From NCBI GenBank assembly GCA_947628385.1, contig CANQZS010000036.1, positions 1 to 11,548 on the forward strand: 11,548 bases of DNA, in the 5' to 3' direction. Positions 1-6,540 of the stretch are shown one piece after another (position 1 is the first letter of the stretch; every line of letters begins with the position of its first letter). This DNA comes from an uncultured Clostridia bacterium (GTDB lineage Bacteria; Bacillota; Clostridia; Oscillospirales; Ruminococcaceae). The notes under the pieces are model-generated. The model made no database searches, was not told where the DNA came from, and saw only the letters and a program-made list of their open reading frames with translations. The translations under genes and the position numbers were made by a program.

Positions 1-135
1 CAGAGCTGTTTGCAAGAGGGGAACGCTCTGCAAGAGAGAGCGTTCCCCTTAAACTTACTGCTTATATTGTGTAAGCCTTTTGAAACAGTCCGGTGGACTG
101 TTTCAAAACAATTTTGCGCCGCAGGCGCAAAATAA
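1..135 (-). repeat. Palindromic intergenic repeat, copy A (truncated by window edge)
   Basis: Three inverted-repeat modules lie just downstream of the ABC ATPase gene. A 13-bp stem, AGGGGAACGCTCT, pairs 17-29 with 37-49 around a 7-nt loop. A 14-bp stem pairs 78-91 with 95-108 around the triloop GGT. A 10-bp stem, ATTTTGCGCC, pairs 111-120 with 124-133 around the triloop GCA. Bases 1-13 are the remains of a fourth hairpin that is complete in copy C. On the minus strand the order matches copies B (5621-5914) and C (11419-11548). Bases 72-108 are identical, in reverse complement, to 5621-5657. The A-rich left and T-rich right flanks of the last stem could also let it terminate the ATPase transcript. 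Confidence 0.85.
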
Positions 136-140
136 TTTTT

Positions 141-914
141 TTATTTGAACCATACACCGGCAGCCATTTTCATGTATGCCTTTACATCTGTTCCAAAAAC
201 TTCATTCAGCCTTTCTGAACCGAGAACAGCCTCCGGATCACCATTCATTACCTCTCTGCCGTCACTAATCAATACTATCCTGTCGGATACCGCCGCAGCA
301 AAGCCAAGATCATGAAATACTCCCACAACGCTTTTGCCGCGCTCCGCCCAACTGCGCAGAAGCTCCATAAGCTCCGCCTGATGTACAAGATCAAGATGAT
401 TTGCCGGCTCATCAAGAAATATTATCTCCGGCTCCTGTGCAAATGCTCTGGCAAGAAATACCCTTTGCAGCTGACCTCCCGAAAGCTCGGTTATCAGTCG
501 ATCTTCCGATCCGCTTAACCCCACTTCGCAAATACATTTTACGGCGATCTCCTTATCCTCCTCGGAAGACTCGGAAAATATCCCTCCCTTTGATCTTGCA
601 TATCGTCCCATAAGAACGGTATCCATGACCGTATAGTCGGAATAATCCCCGCCCGCTCCCGTCTGGGACAGCATTGCCGTAAGACGCGCACGCTCCTTTA
701 TGGGGATCCCGGAAACGGCTCTTCCGTCTATGCAGACCTCTCCGGCTCTTATGGGAAGCAGCCCGCACGCCGCCCTGAGCAGCGTGGTCTTTCCGCAGCC
801 GTTAGGACCTGCAAGCGAAACTATCTCCCCATCGTTTACCCTGAGGGAGATCCCCTTTACCACGTCCCTCCTGCCGTATCCGCAGAAAACATTTTTTAAT
901 TCCAGAACTGACAT
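141..914 (-). CDS. ABC transporter ATP-binding protein, iron-siderophore/cobalamin (FecE/BtuD) type
   Basis: This is a 257-residue ATPase that would energise import of an iron chelate, haem or cobalamin together with two membrane permeases and a surface binding protein. All the ATPase motifs are visible: Walker A GPNGCGKTT at 36-44, Q-loop Gln84, the signature LSGGQ at 144-148, Walker B IIFLDEP at 164-170 and the H-loop His201. Length and the tail after the H-loop fit the FecE/FepC/BtuD group; the substrate cannot be read from the sequence. The ATG at 912-914 follows AGGGGG at a 9-nt spacing. No permease or binding-protein gene is adjacent: galU lies upstream behind its terminator, and repeat A lies downstream. 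A TATAAT at 938-943 (minus) with only a weak -35 may give it its own promoter. The partners must be elsewhere or beyond the left edge. Confidence 0.9.
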   Translation of the reverse strand: MSVLELKNVFCGYGRRDVVKGISLRVNDGEIVSLAGPNGCGKTTLLRAACGLLPIRAGEVCIDGRAVSGIPIKERARLTAMLSQTGAGGDYSDYTVMDTVLMGRYARSKGGIFSESSEEDKEIAVKCICEVGLSGSEDRLITELSGGQLQRVFLARAFAQEPEIIFLDEPANHLDLVHQAELMELLRSWAERGKSVVGVFHDLGFAAAVSDRIVLISDGREVMNGDPEAVLGSERLNEVFGTDVKAYMKMAAGVWFK

Positions 915-952
915 AAGACCATTCCCCCTGAGCTTGTATTATAAATAGTACC

Positions 953-982
953 GCAAAACAGCCTCATCATTGATGAGGCTGT
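953..982 (-). terminator. Intrinsic terminator of galU
   Basis: A perfect 12-bp stem pairs 958-969 with 971-982, read on the minus strand just after the galU stop. It is followed by a short TTTT. The U-tract is short, so some read-through into the ATPase gene is possible. Confidence 0.75.
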
Positions 983-988
983 GCTTAT

Positions 989-1867
989 TCATTCCTGCCT
1001 TAGCTTATCCGCAAGACTGATGATATACTCTTTAAGCTCCCCGCCTATATCGCCGCGCGAAAGACCGGTCTCTATGCCCGCCTTTATGGCGCTGAGCTTG
1101 TTTCCCATATCATATCTGACTCCGGTAAAGGCTACGCCTATCATTCCTCTGCTGACTGCAAGCTGCTTCATTGCGTCGGTGAGCTGGAGCTCATTGTTCC
1201 TGCCGTAAGGCGTATGTTCAAGTATATCAAATATATCCGGAGGAAGAACGCATCTTCCCAATATGGAATAATTGGAGAACATCTGCTCCTTAGTCGGCTT
1301 TTCGATCATATCCGAAACTTCAAAGCAGCCGTCGTCAAGCGGTCGGATCTTCATGGACGAATATTTTATAACGTCCTCTGTGGGGACCTCGCGTATTCCC
1401 ACTACACCCTTTTCATATTTTTCATATGCTCTGCAAAGCTGCGCTATAGCGGGATCCTCGCCTATTATCACATCGTCTCCGTACAGCACGGCAAACGGCT
1501 CCTTTTCCGCAAAGCTTCTTGCGCAAAGGACCGCATGACCCAGACCGAGCTGCTCTGTCTGTCTTACATAGGTAATATTTGCCATTGAAGCAATATGCTT
1601 GATCTCGCTGCTGAGATCGTCCTTGCCGCTGCTTTCAAGCTGACGTTCAAGATCGGGAGTCCTGTCAAAGTGATCCTCAACAACGTGCTTGCCCCTTGAA
1701 AGGATAATGAGAATATCCGTTATTCCGGCTTTTACACATTCCTCGACAATGTACTGGATAGCCGGCTTGTCAAGGATCGGAAGCATTTCCTTAGGCATTG
1801 CCTTTGTTGCAGGAAGCATTCTCGTTCCGTACCCCGCTGCGGTGATAACTGCCTTTTTGACCTTCAT
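989..1867 (-). CDS. galU: UTP-glucose-1-phosphate uridylyltransferase
   Basis: The enzyme makes UDP-glucose from UTP and glucose-1-phosphate in the cytoplasm, feeding glycolipid, teichoic acid and exopolysaccharide synthesis. The 292-residue protein has the usual family length. Family motifs in order: the nucleotide loop G-Y-G-T-R at 12-16, KEMLP at 26-30, QLGLGHA at 106-112, YGDD at 129-132, EKP at 189-191, NNELQLTDA at 224-232 and GVRYDMGNK at 249-257. The usual GRY near 204 reads GRC here, a mild variant. The ATG at 1865-1867 is preceded by AGGAG at 8 nt. It lies 51 bp downstream of the RING/zinc-ribbon membrane protein gene with no terminator between them, so the two may be cotranscribed. 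A hairpin terminator follows. Confidence 0.97.
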   Translation of the reverse strand: MKVKKAVITAAGYGTRMLPATKAMPKEMLPILDKPAIQYIVEECVKAGITDILIILSRGKHVVEDHFDRTPDLERQLESSGKDDLSSEIKHIASMANITYVRQTEQLGLGHAVLCARSFAEKEPFAVLYGDDVIIGEDPAIAQLCRAYEKYEKGVVGIREVPTEDVIKYSSMKIRPLDDGCFEVSDMIEKPTKEQMFSNYSILGRCVLPPDIFDILEHTPYGRNNELQLTDAMKQLAVSRGMIGVAFTGVRYDMGNKLSAIKAGIETGLSRGDIGGELKEYIISLADKLRQE

Positions 1868-1918
1868 TTTTCAATACTCCTTTATTTTTATATATATTTT
1901 TTTAAAGAATACTTTTTC

Positions 1919-2911
1919 TCATCTTATATACATCATCATAAATACCGCTATATACGGAAGCGAAGCCAGACATATAAAAAGCGTAAGCAGGACTGCCGAT
2001 GTGCCGCCTTTTTTAGCGATCAAAGGACGAAGCTCCACCCCGTCGGCTATATCCTTTATTTTCCTTATTCTCCTGATGGAATTATCGTAATACAGCTTGT
2101 TGCCGAAAAGCCCGAAGGTCAGCGTCACGGCGTAATATATGACCGTTCCGAGCAGTAGCAGCATCTGAAAAGCCGAGCTTCTCACATCAAAGCCGGAAGC
2201 CAGTCTGGACAGTATGCCGTATTCCGAAGTACCCGCGAACATATAAATGAATCTCGGAACATTTGAAAGCATTTTCAGCACCCAAGCCGTCAGAGCCGCC
2301 AATGGCATTTTCCTGTAGGAAAAGTACAGCTCCGGAAAAAGCATCGCGCAGAAATTCAGGCTGAATTTTCTGCCCAATTCCTTGAACTGCTTGAAAAGCG
2401 GGATATAGTAGTGCGTATTTGTTCCTACGAAATCCCCAAGCTCCGAGAGCTTTACACCGTCGAAATCCTCGTCCGGACTGAATCCGCAGAGCGGATCCGA
2501 GAAGTTCACAAAAAACGGATCGAGAAAGATCCCGCCGTTTGCGTTTTTATTGTAGGCTCTTGGATCGTCATTGATATTTACGCCGTTATAGCGCTGTTCG
2601 GCGTTATCGCTGCCGTTGTGTATGCCTGAAGCAGGCATTCCGCAGCGCTGGCAGAAAAGCGTAAGCGGAGGGTTCGTATATCCGCAGTAGCTGCAAACGA
2701 CATTTTCATTTTCCGCTCCGCCAGAGCCGACGTCATAGGAGGGCTTCCATGTTCCGCCTCTCTGGTGCAGGACGTCGTTCACACAACGTCCGTTTTTGGC
2801 ATAGCAAGCTCTATGATACGGAGTTCCGCACTCCGGACAGATGACCACATCGTCCTCGGAGGTAAATTTTTCACTGCAAACCATACATCTTGTTCCGACA
2901 TATCCTGCCAT
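1919..2911 (-). CDS. Membrane protein with N-terminal RING-like zinc finger and zinc ribbon (DUF2628-like)
   Basis: The 330-residue protein has two predicted metal sites followed by a membrane domain. The first is a prokaryotic RING-like finger with Cys9, Cys12, Cys25, Cys28, His33, Cys36 and Cys43. The second is a short zinc ribbon with Cys73, Cys76, Cys87 and Cys90. A polar Asn/Gly-rich linker (about 91-130) leads to a C-terminal half with about three hydrophobic segments (roughly 203-222, 249-270 and 306-328) and basic loops, resembling DUF2628-type proteins. The cytoplasmic zinc domains and membrane anchoring suggest a regulatory or adaptor role, but no function is established from the sequence. 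The ATG at 2909-2911 has AAGGAG at 12 nt, a long spacing. A sigma-A promoter lies at 2978-3006. It probably shares a transcript with galU. Confidence 0.8.
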   Translation of the reverse strand: MAGYVGTRCMVCSEKFTSEDDVVICPECGTPYHRACYAKNGRCVNDVLHQRGGTWKPSYDVGSGGAENENVVCSYCGYTNPPLTLFCQRCGMPASGIHNGSDNAEQRYNGVNINDDPRAYNKNANGGIFLDPFFVNFSDPLCGFSPDEDFDGVKLSELGDFVGTNTHYYIPLFKQFKELGRKFSLNFCAMLFPELYFSYRKMPLAALTAWVLKMLSNVPRFIYMFAGTSEYGILSRLASGFDVRSSAFQMLLLLGTVIYYAVTLTFGLFGNKLYYDNSIRRIRKIKDIADGVELRPLIAKKGGTSAVLLTLFICLASLPYIAVFMMMYIR

Positions 2912-2977
2912 TTTATAGTAATGCTCCTTCCAACGGGCAAAAACTGCCTGTACTGGTAATAATTATCTCCGAATCTA

Positions 2978-3006
2978 ATTATACCACAAATTGATCCAAA
3001 TAACAA
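2978..3006 (-). promoter_or_regulatory. Sigma-A promoter for the RING/zinc-ribbon gene
   Basis: On the minus strand, TTGTTA (3001-3006) and TATAAT (2978-2983) are separated by 17 bp. A TGG just upstream of the -10 gives an extended -10. It is divergent from the promoter at 3059-3087. Confidence 0.75.
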
Positions 3007-3058
3007 TATATTTTTTTATGTTTCATCATATTGTCACACATTAGCATTTCAAAATCTC

Positions 3059-3087
3059 TTGACAATATCATTTTTCGGGAGTAAAAT
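3059..3087 (+). promoter_or_regulatory. Sigma-A promoter for the cls operon
   Basis: TTGACA (3059-3064) and TAAAAT (3082-3087) are separated by exactly 17 bp. The predicted start near 3094 leaves a leader of about 164 nt before the cls ATG. Confidence 0.8.
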
Positions 3088-3093
3088 GTATTT

Positions 3094-3257
3094 ATAGATA
3101 AATTTTTACAGGCTGTTTTGTGCAAAATAATTAAAAGTCCTGTAAATATTTCCGCATCATATATGCGGCATGACAGATCACTGCTCCGCACGGCAGGGCA
3201 GCATTTTACAGCCTGCGGGAAAACAGCAGATATTTTTATCCGAGGAAAAATTCTATA
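3094..3257 (+). promoter_or_regulatory. Long structured-looking 5' leader of cls
   Basis: The leader holds a perfect 8-bp pairing TTTACAGG (3105-3112) with CCTGTAAA (3139-3146). A 6-bp hairpin CCGCAT/ATGCGG follows (3152-3168, loop CATAT), and then a 4-bp CTGC/GCAG hairpin (3181-3196). A second TTTACAG at 3205-3211 could compete for the same partner. No known riboswitch consensus was recognised. The ribosome site is GAGG at 3242-3245. Confidence 0.45.
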
Positions 3258-4814
3258 ATGCAGAAAAAATGGAAAAGAAAATTTAAAAGCCTTGTCAGAA
3301 TAATATTCGGACGTACAATAATCGTCGTGATCGGTCTTGCGCTCCAGATAGCCGCCGCTCTGACGGCGCTGGTCTATTTCAGCAATCACTTTGCAGTATT
3401 CAGCATCGCGCTGTCCATACTTTCGCTTATCGTACTCGTCTGCGTGATAAACGACAAGACGAATCCCTACTATAAGCTTGCATGGGTAGTGCCTATAATG
3501 CTCGTGCCGATCTTCGGAACGGTCCTTTACGTTTTCGTAAGACTTGAGCTCGATACAAGAATAATGAACAAGCGTATAATCTCACTTATGAAAACCACCT
3601 CCCCGTTCATACCGCAGGATAAGGAGGTGCTGAACGAGCTGGAAAGCATCAGCGCCAAGGAGAAAAATTTCGCTTCGTATATGAAAAAATACGCCGGATT
3701 CCCCATTCTTAAAAATATGGGCGCGGAATACTACCCTCTCGGCGAGGACGCCTTTCATGCCATGGTACGCGAGCTTGAAAAAGCCGAAAAATTTATTTTT
3801 CTTGAATTTTTCATAGTTGAACAGGGCGAAATGTGGGACACCATCCTTGAGATCCTCGAACGCAAAGCCAAACAGGGCGTTGACGTAAGGTTCATGTACG
3901 ACGGAATGAGCAGTCTTGTGCTTGTTCCTTATAATTACCCTAAAAAGCTTGCCGCAAGAGGGATAAAGTGCAAGGTCTTTTCTCCGATAAAGCCGGTATT
4001 TTCCACCATTCAGAACAACCGCGACCACCGTAAGATACTTGTTATCGACGGTCATACCGCATTCACCGGCGGAATAAATATGGCTGACGAATATATCAAC
4101 CGATATGAACGCTTCGGACACTGGAAGGATACCGCCGTAATGGTGCGCGGTGACGCCGTAAAAAGCTTTACGGCAATGTTCCTGCAAAACTGGAACATCT
4201 ACGAAAAGAAAACCGACGATTTTGCAGCGTATACAATAAATACCAATCACGAGTTCCCTCATGAGGAGGGCTTCGTTCTCCCCTACGGAGACAGTCCTCT
4301 TGACAACGAAAGCGTCGGAAAGAACGTTTATCTTGATATTCTCAACCGTTCGGAAAAATACGTTCATATAATGACGCCTTACCTTATCCTTGATGAGGAA
4401 ATGGGGCAAGCGCTCAAATACGCCGCCAAAAGAGGAGTTGACGTGGCAATTATAATGCCGCATATTCCGGACAAGCAGTATGCGTATATCCTTGCGCGTT
4501 CATACTATGCCGAGCTTATTTCCGCAGGCGTAAAGATCTACGAATACACCCCCGGATTCATTCATGCAAAATCCTTTGTCAGCGACGATACAAGAGCCGT
4601 GGTGGGCTCTATCAATCTTGACTACCGCAGCCTTTTCCTGCATTTTGAATGTGCGTGCTACTTCTACAAATGCAGTATAGTTGACGATGTTGAAAGGGAT
4701 ATGCTTGACACAATACAAAAATGCAGACTTATCACTCTTCAGGACTGCAAAAAATACAATATTTTCAAAAAGCTTGCCGGACGTGTTCTCAGGCTTTTTG
4801 CTCCGCTTATGTAA
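3258..4814 (+). CDS. cls: Cardiolipin synthase (phospholipase D family)
   Basis: This membrane enzyme condenses two phosphatidylglycerol molecules into cardiolipin and glycerol. The 518-residue length fits bacterial Cls. An N-terminal hydrophobic region (about 18-63 and 75-95) matches the PLDc_N membrane segment. Both HKD catalytic motifs are intact: His257/Lys259/Asp264, followed by GGINMADEY, and His436/Lys438/Asp443, followed by GSINLDYRS. The ATG at 3258 follows GAGG at 12 nt; the basic N-terminus (MQKKWKRKFK) before the first membrane helix supports this start. The TVP38-type gene follows 24 bp later on the same strand with no terminator between, suggesting a two-gene membrane operon. 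Expression is probably driven from 3059-3087 through a long leader. Confidence 0.95.
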   Translation: MQKKWKRKFKSLVRIIFGRTIIVVIGLALQIAAALTALVYFSNHFAVFSIALSILSLIVLVCVINDKTNPYYKLAWVVPIMLVPIFGTVLYVFVRLELDTRIMNKRIISLMKTTSPFIPQDKEVLNELESISAKEKNFASYMKKYAGFPILKNMGAEYYPLGEDAFHAMVRELEKAEKFIFLEFFIVEQGEMWDTILEILERKAKQGVDVRFMYDGMSSLVLVPYNYPKKLAARGIKCKVFSPIKPVFSTIQNNRDHRKILVIDGHTAFTGGINMADEYINRYERFGHWKDTAVMVRGDAVKSFTAMFLQNWNIYEKKTDDFAAYTINTNHEFPHEEGFVLPYGDSPLDNESVGKNVYLDILNRSEKYVHIMTPYLILDEEMGQALKYAAKRGVDVAIIMPHIPDKQYAYILARSYYAELISAGVKIYEYTPGFIHAKSFVSDDTRAVVGSINLDYRSLFLHFECACYFYKCSIVDDVERDMLDTIQKCRLITLQDCKKYNIFKKLAGRVLRLFAPLM

Positions 4815-4838
4815 CGAATTTTTCAAGGAGATGATCCT

Positions 4839-5555
4839 ATGCCAAAAAGAAGCGGAACGGCAATTATAAAAAGAATAATACAGATCGCGCCTATTATAAT
4901 GATATTATTGTGTATACTGATATATTTTAAATTTTTCAAGGGCGTAACGATCGAGCATATCCTTGAATTCACTCCGGAAAATCTATGGCTTGCCGCGCTG
5001 GTAATGATAGGACTTTTCGGAATGAAATCTCTGTCGGTGTTTTTCCCCATGTTCCTGCTGGTAGCGGCTTCGGGAAGCATCTTCCCGAACTTTTTAGCCG
5101 CGATCCTTGTAAATTCCGCAGGGATCCTTATGATGCTCACCTTGCCTTATCTCATAGGACGATTCGCCGAAAGAGAATTTGTGGAGGAACTGATAAACAA
5201 GCACAAGAACGCCGAAAAGCTTCGGGAATTCAAATCGGATAACGAGTTTTTCATCGCCTATTTCATGAGAGTAATAAACATTCTCCCATGCGATCTGGTA
5301 AGTATGTTTTTAGGCTCCACGGGATTTTCGCCTGTGAAATACTTTATAGGTTCTTTTCTTGGGATATTCCCCGGGCTTCTCACCGTTACGCTTATGGGCG
5401 CGAACGTTGACGATCCTACGTCCCCGAAGTTCTGGCTCTCCGTAATATTCGAGGTCGGATTCGCGGTAGGCTCCGCCGCTGCCTATTACTTATACAAAAA
5501 AAAGAAAAAAGCTCATGCCGATGTCAGCAGCAAGGAAGAAACCGATCAAAGTTAA
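4839..5555 (+). CDS. TVP38/TMEM64 (DedA-like, SNARE-associated) membrane protein
   Basis: The 238-residue multi-pass protein has hydrophobic segments at about 14-33, 49-63, 66-108, 138-160, 167-187 and 198-219. The central region is typical of the TVP38/SNARE_assoc family: a re-entrant hydrophobic stretch around 66-105, then YFMRVINILPCDLVSMFLGS (141-160) and FLGIFPGLLTVTLMGA (173-188). Related DedA-superfamily proteins have been linked to lipid flipping and envelope homeostasis, which fits its place 24 bp after cls; the exact substrate is unknown. The tail (220-238) is Lys-rich and then acidic, and probably cytoplasmic. The ATG at 4839 has AAGGAG at 8 nt. No good plus-strand terminator follows: the hairpin at 5567-5592 has its T-run on the minus-strand side. 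Confidence 0.88.
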   Translation: MPKRSGTAIIKRIIQIAPIIMILLCILIYFKFFKGVTIEHILEFTPENLWLAALVMIGLFGMKSLSVFFPMFLLVAASGSIFPNFLAAILVNSAGILMMLTLPYLIGRFAEREFVEELINKHKNAEKLREFKSDNEFFIAYFMRVINILPCDLVSMFLGSTGFSPVKYFIGSFLGIFPGLLTVTLMGANVDDPTSPKFWLSVIFEVGFAVGSAAAYYLYKKKKKAHADVSSKEETDQS

Positions 5556-5560
5556 AGCAA

Positions 5561-5592
5561 AAAATCAGGGATCTGCATATACACAGATCCCT
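5561..5592 (-). repeat. First copy of a duplicated 32-bp terminator hairpin
   Basis: A 9-bp stem, AGGGATCTG/CAGATCCCT (5567-5575 with 5584-5592), has loop CATATACA and a T-rich tail in the minus direction. The 32 bases are identical to 5932-5963. The outer 3 bp present in the second copy are lost here because the sequence diverges after 5592. Confidence 0.85.
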
Positions 5593-5620
5593 CAGACTGT
5601 AGAAAGACATATTAAATTGA

Positions 5621-5914
5621 TTTTGAAACAGTCCACCGGACTGTTTCAAAAGGCTTAAATAAATAATCCGTTAGCTTTAGGGGGCGCCCTCAGCCAAACG
5701 AAGTTTGGTTTTCGCAGAGGCGTTCCCCTCTTGCCGCCTTTGGCGGCTTTCACACTACCTTTTGCAGAGAATTCCGCCGCTCCTGCGAAAAACGAACTGC
5801 GTTCGTTTATGCGACCAAAGGCTCTGCCTTTGGAATCCGCAAGTCTGTGCAAAACAAAACCAAAGGTTTTGTCTGACTTGACCAGCTTTATATTTTGCGC
5901 CTACGGCGCAAAAT
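5621..5914 (+). repeat. Palindromic intergenic repeat, copy B (nested triloop hairpins)
   Basis: The element contains at least six perfect stems that close exactly three-base loops: 5621-5651 (14 bp, ACC), 5694-5708 (6 bp, GAA), 5733-5747 (6 bp, TTT), 5790-5808 (8 bp, TGC), 5815-5833 (8 bp, TCT) and 5854-5872 (8 bp, AAA). A seventh at 5892-5914 (10 bp, TAC) has the same stem as the one in copy A. Some are nested. The GAA hairpin sits in the loop of an imperfect AGGGG/CCCCT stem (5679-5729) that corresponds to the unbroken stem in A and C. The AAA hairpin lies between CAAGTC (5840-5845) and GACTTG (5875-5880). No protein gene is supported. It lies between two convergent genes. Confidence 0.85.
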
Positions 5915-5930
5915 AGTAATCACTTTTTGA

Positions 5931-5966
5931 CAAAATCAGGGATCTGCATATACACAGATCCCTGAT
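5931..5966 (-). terminator. Terminator of the small zinc-ribbon gene (second 32-bp copy)
   Basis: A perfect 12-bp stem, ATCAGGGATCTG/CAGATCCCTGAT (5935-5946 with 5955-5966), with an 8-nt loop, is followed by TTTT when read on the minus strand. It lies 16 bp past the stop of the 5983-6258 gene. Bases 5932-5963 duplicate 5561-5592. Confidence 0.85.
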
Positions 5967-5982
5967 CCTTTACAGAATTCAA

Positions 5983-6258
5983 TTATTCAGCTTTCATCTT
6001 AGCAAAGCAATCGCTGCAATAAACAGGACGATCCTCTCTCGGTCTGAAAGGAACCCTTGCTACTCCTCCGCAGGAAGCGCAGGTCGCTTCAAACATTTCT
6101 CTCTCTGCTTTTGCGCTGTTCTTTCTTGCGTCACGGCAGGCTTTACATCTCTGAGGCTCGTTTACAAAGCCTTTTTCAGCATAGAATTCCTGCTCGCCGG
6201 CAGTGAATACGAACTCATTTCCGCATTCCTTACATACTAAGGTCTTGTCTTCGTACAT
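5983..6258 (-). CDS. Small double zinc-ribbon protein (zf-trcl / CxxC-x17-CxxC type)
   Basis: The 91-residue, probably cytoplasmic protein is made of two zinc-binding halves. The first has Cys9/Cys12 and Cys38/Cys41, with the strongly family-like stretch FTAGEQEFYAEKGF (18-31). The second has Cys60/Cys63 and Cys81/Cys84, spaced exactly CxxC-x17-CxxC, with PFRPREDRPVYCSDCF between and around them. This architecture is common in Clostridia, but the role is unknown; nucleic-acid or protein binding is only a guess from the fold. The ATG at 6256-6258 is preceded by GAGGG at about 8 nt. It is monocistronic: a consensus promoter lies about 125 bp upstream and a strong terminator follows directly. 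The roughly 118-nt leader is unusually long for so small a gene. Confidence 0.9.
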   Translation of the reverse strand: MYEDKTLVCKECGNEFVFTAGEQEFYAEKGFVNEPQRCKACRDARKNSAKAEREMFEATCASCGGVARVPFRPREDRPVYCSDCFAKMKAE

Positions 6259-6376
6259 TTTAATTTCCCTCGCTTAAAATAATTTGAATTTGGACCTGAG
6301 GACGGACTCCCACCGACACCTTTGCCTATAAAAAACAACGCTCTGGATTTAAGCTACTTGGTCATATTTTATACTT
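6259..6376 (-). promoter_or_regulatory. Leader of the small zinc-ribbon gene, possibly structured
   Basis: The predicted transcript start near 6376 gives a leader of about 118 nt. GCTTAAA near its start (minus-strand reading of 6348-6354) can pair perfectly with TTTAAGC directly next to the ribosome site (6272-6278). The helix encloses a G-rich segment. No known riboswitch class was recognised. Confidence 0.35.
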
Positions 6377-6382
6377 TAACTT

Positions 6383-6411
6383 ATTATACATATAATTATG
6401 AAATTTGTCAA
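6383..6411 (-). promoter_or_regulatory. Perfect-consensus sigma-A promoter
   Basis: On the minus strand, TTGACA (6406-6411) and TATAAT (6383-6388) are separated by 17 bp, a full consensus match. It drives the zinc-ribbon gene and predicts high expression. Confidence 0.88.
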
Positions 6412-6497
6412 GGAATTTTAAATAAATTCCTATAAGATTTTGATTCTTTGTAAATAAAATCAATATCTGTTACAGCTTTTTAGTAATTTTAACAATT

Positions 6498-6535
6498 AAA
6501 AAACGGCAGGAAATTTTTTAATATCCCCTGCCGTT
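6498..6535 (-). terminator. Terminator after the fumarase beta-subunit gene
   Basis: A 9-bp stem AACGGCAGG/CCTGCCGTT (6502-6510 with 6527-6535) is followed by TTTTTT on the minus strand, 5 bp past the stop at 6541. Confidence 0.88.
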
Positions 6536-6540
6536 ATTTT

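Noticed and set aside
3582..4463. 293-codon minus-strand frame
   Set aside because: It is the antisense of the clearly coding cls gene, with no family motif and no start context.
5655..5916. Short frames on both strands inside element B
   Set aside because: They are formed by palindromic repeats and have no ribosome sites or protein-like composition.
6259..6325. GTG-initiated leader peptide frame ahead of the zinc-ribbon gene
   Set aside because: There is no ribosome site, and the frame depends on a rare start; chance is sufficient.
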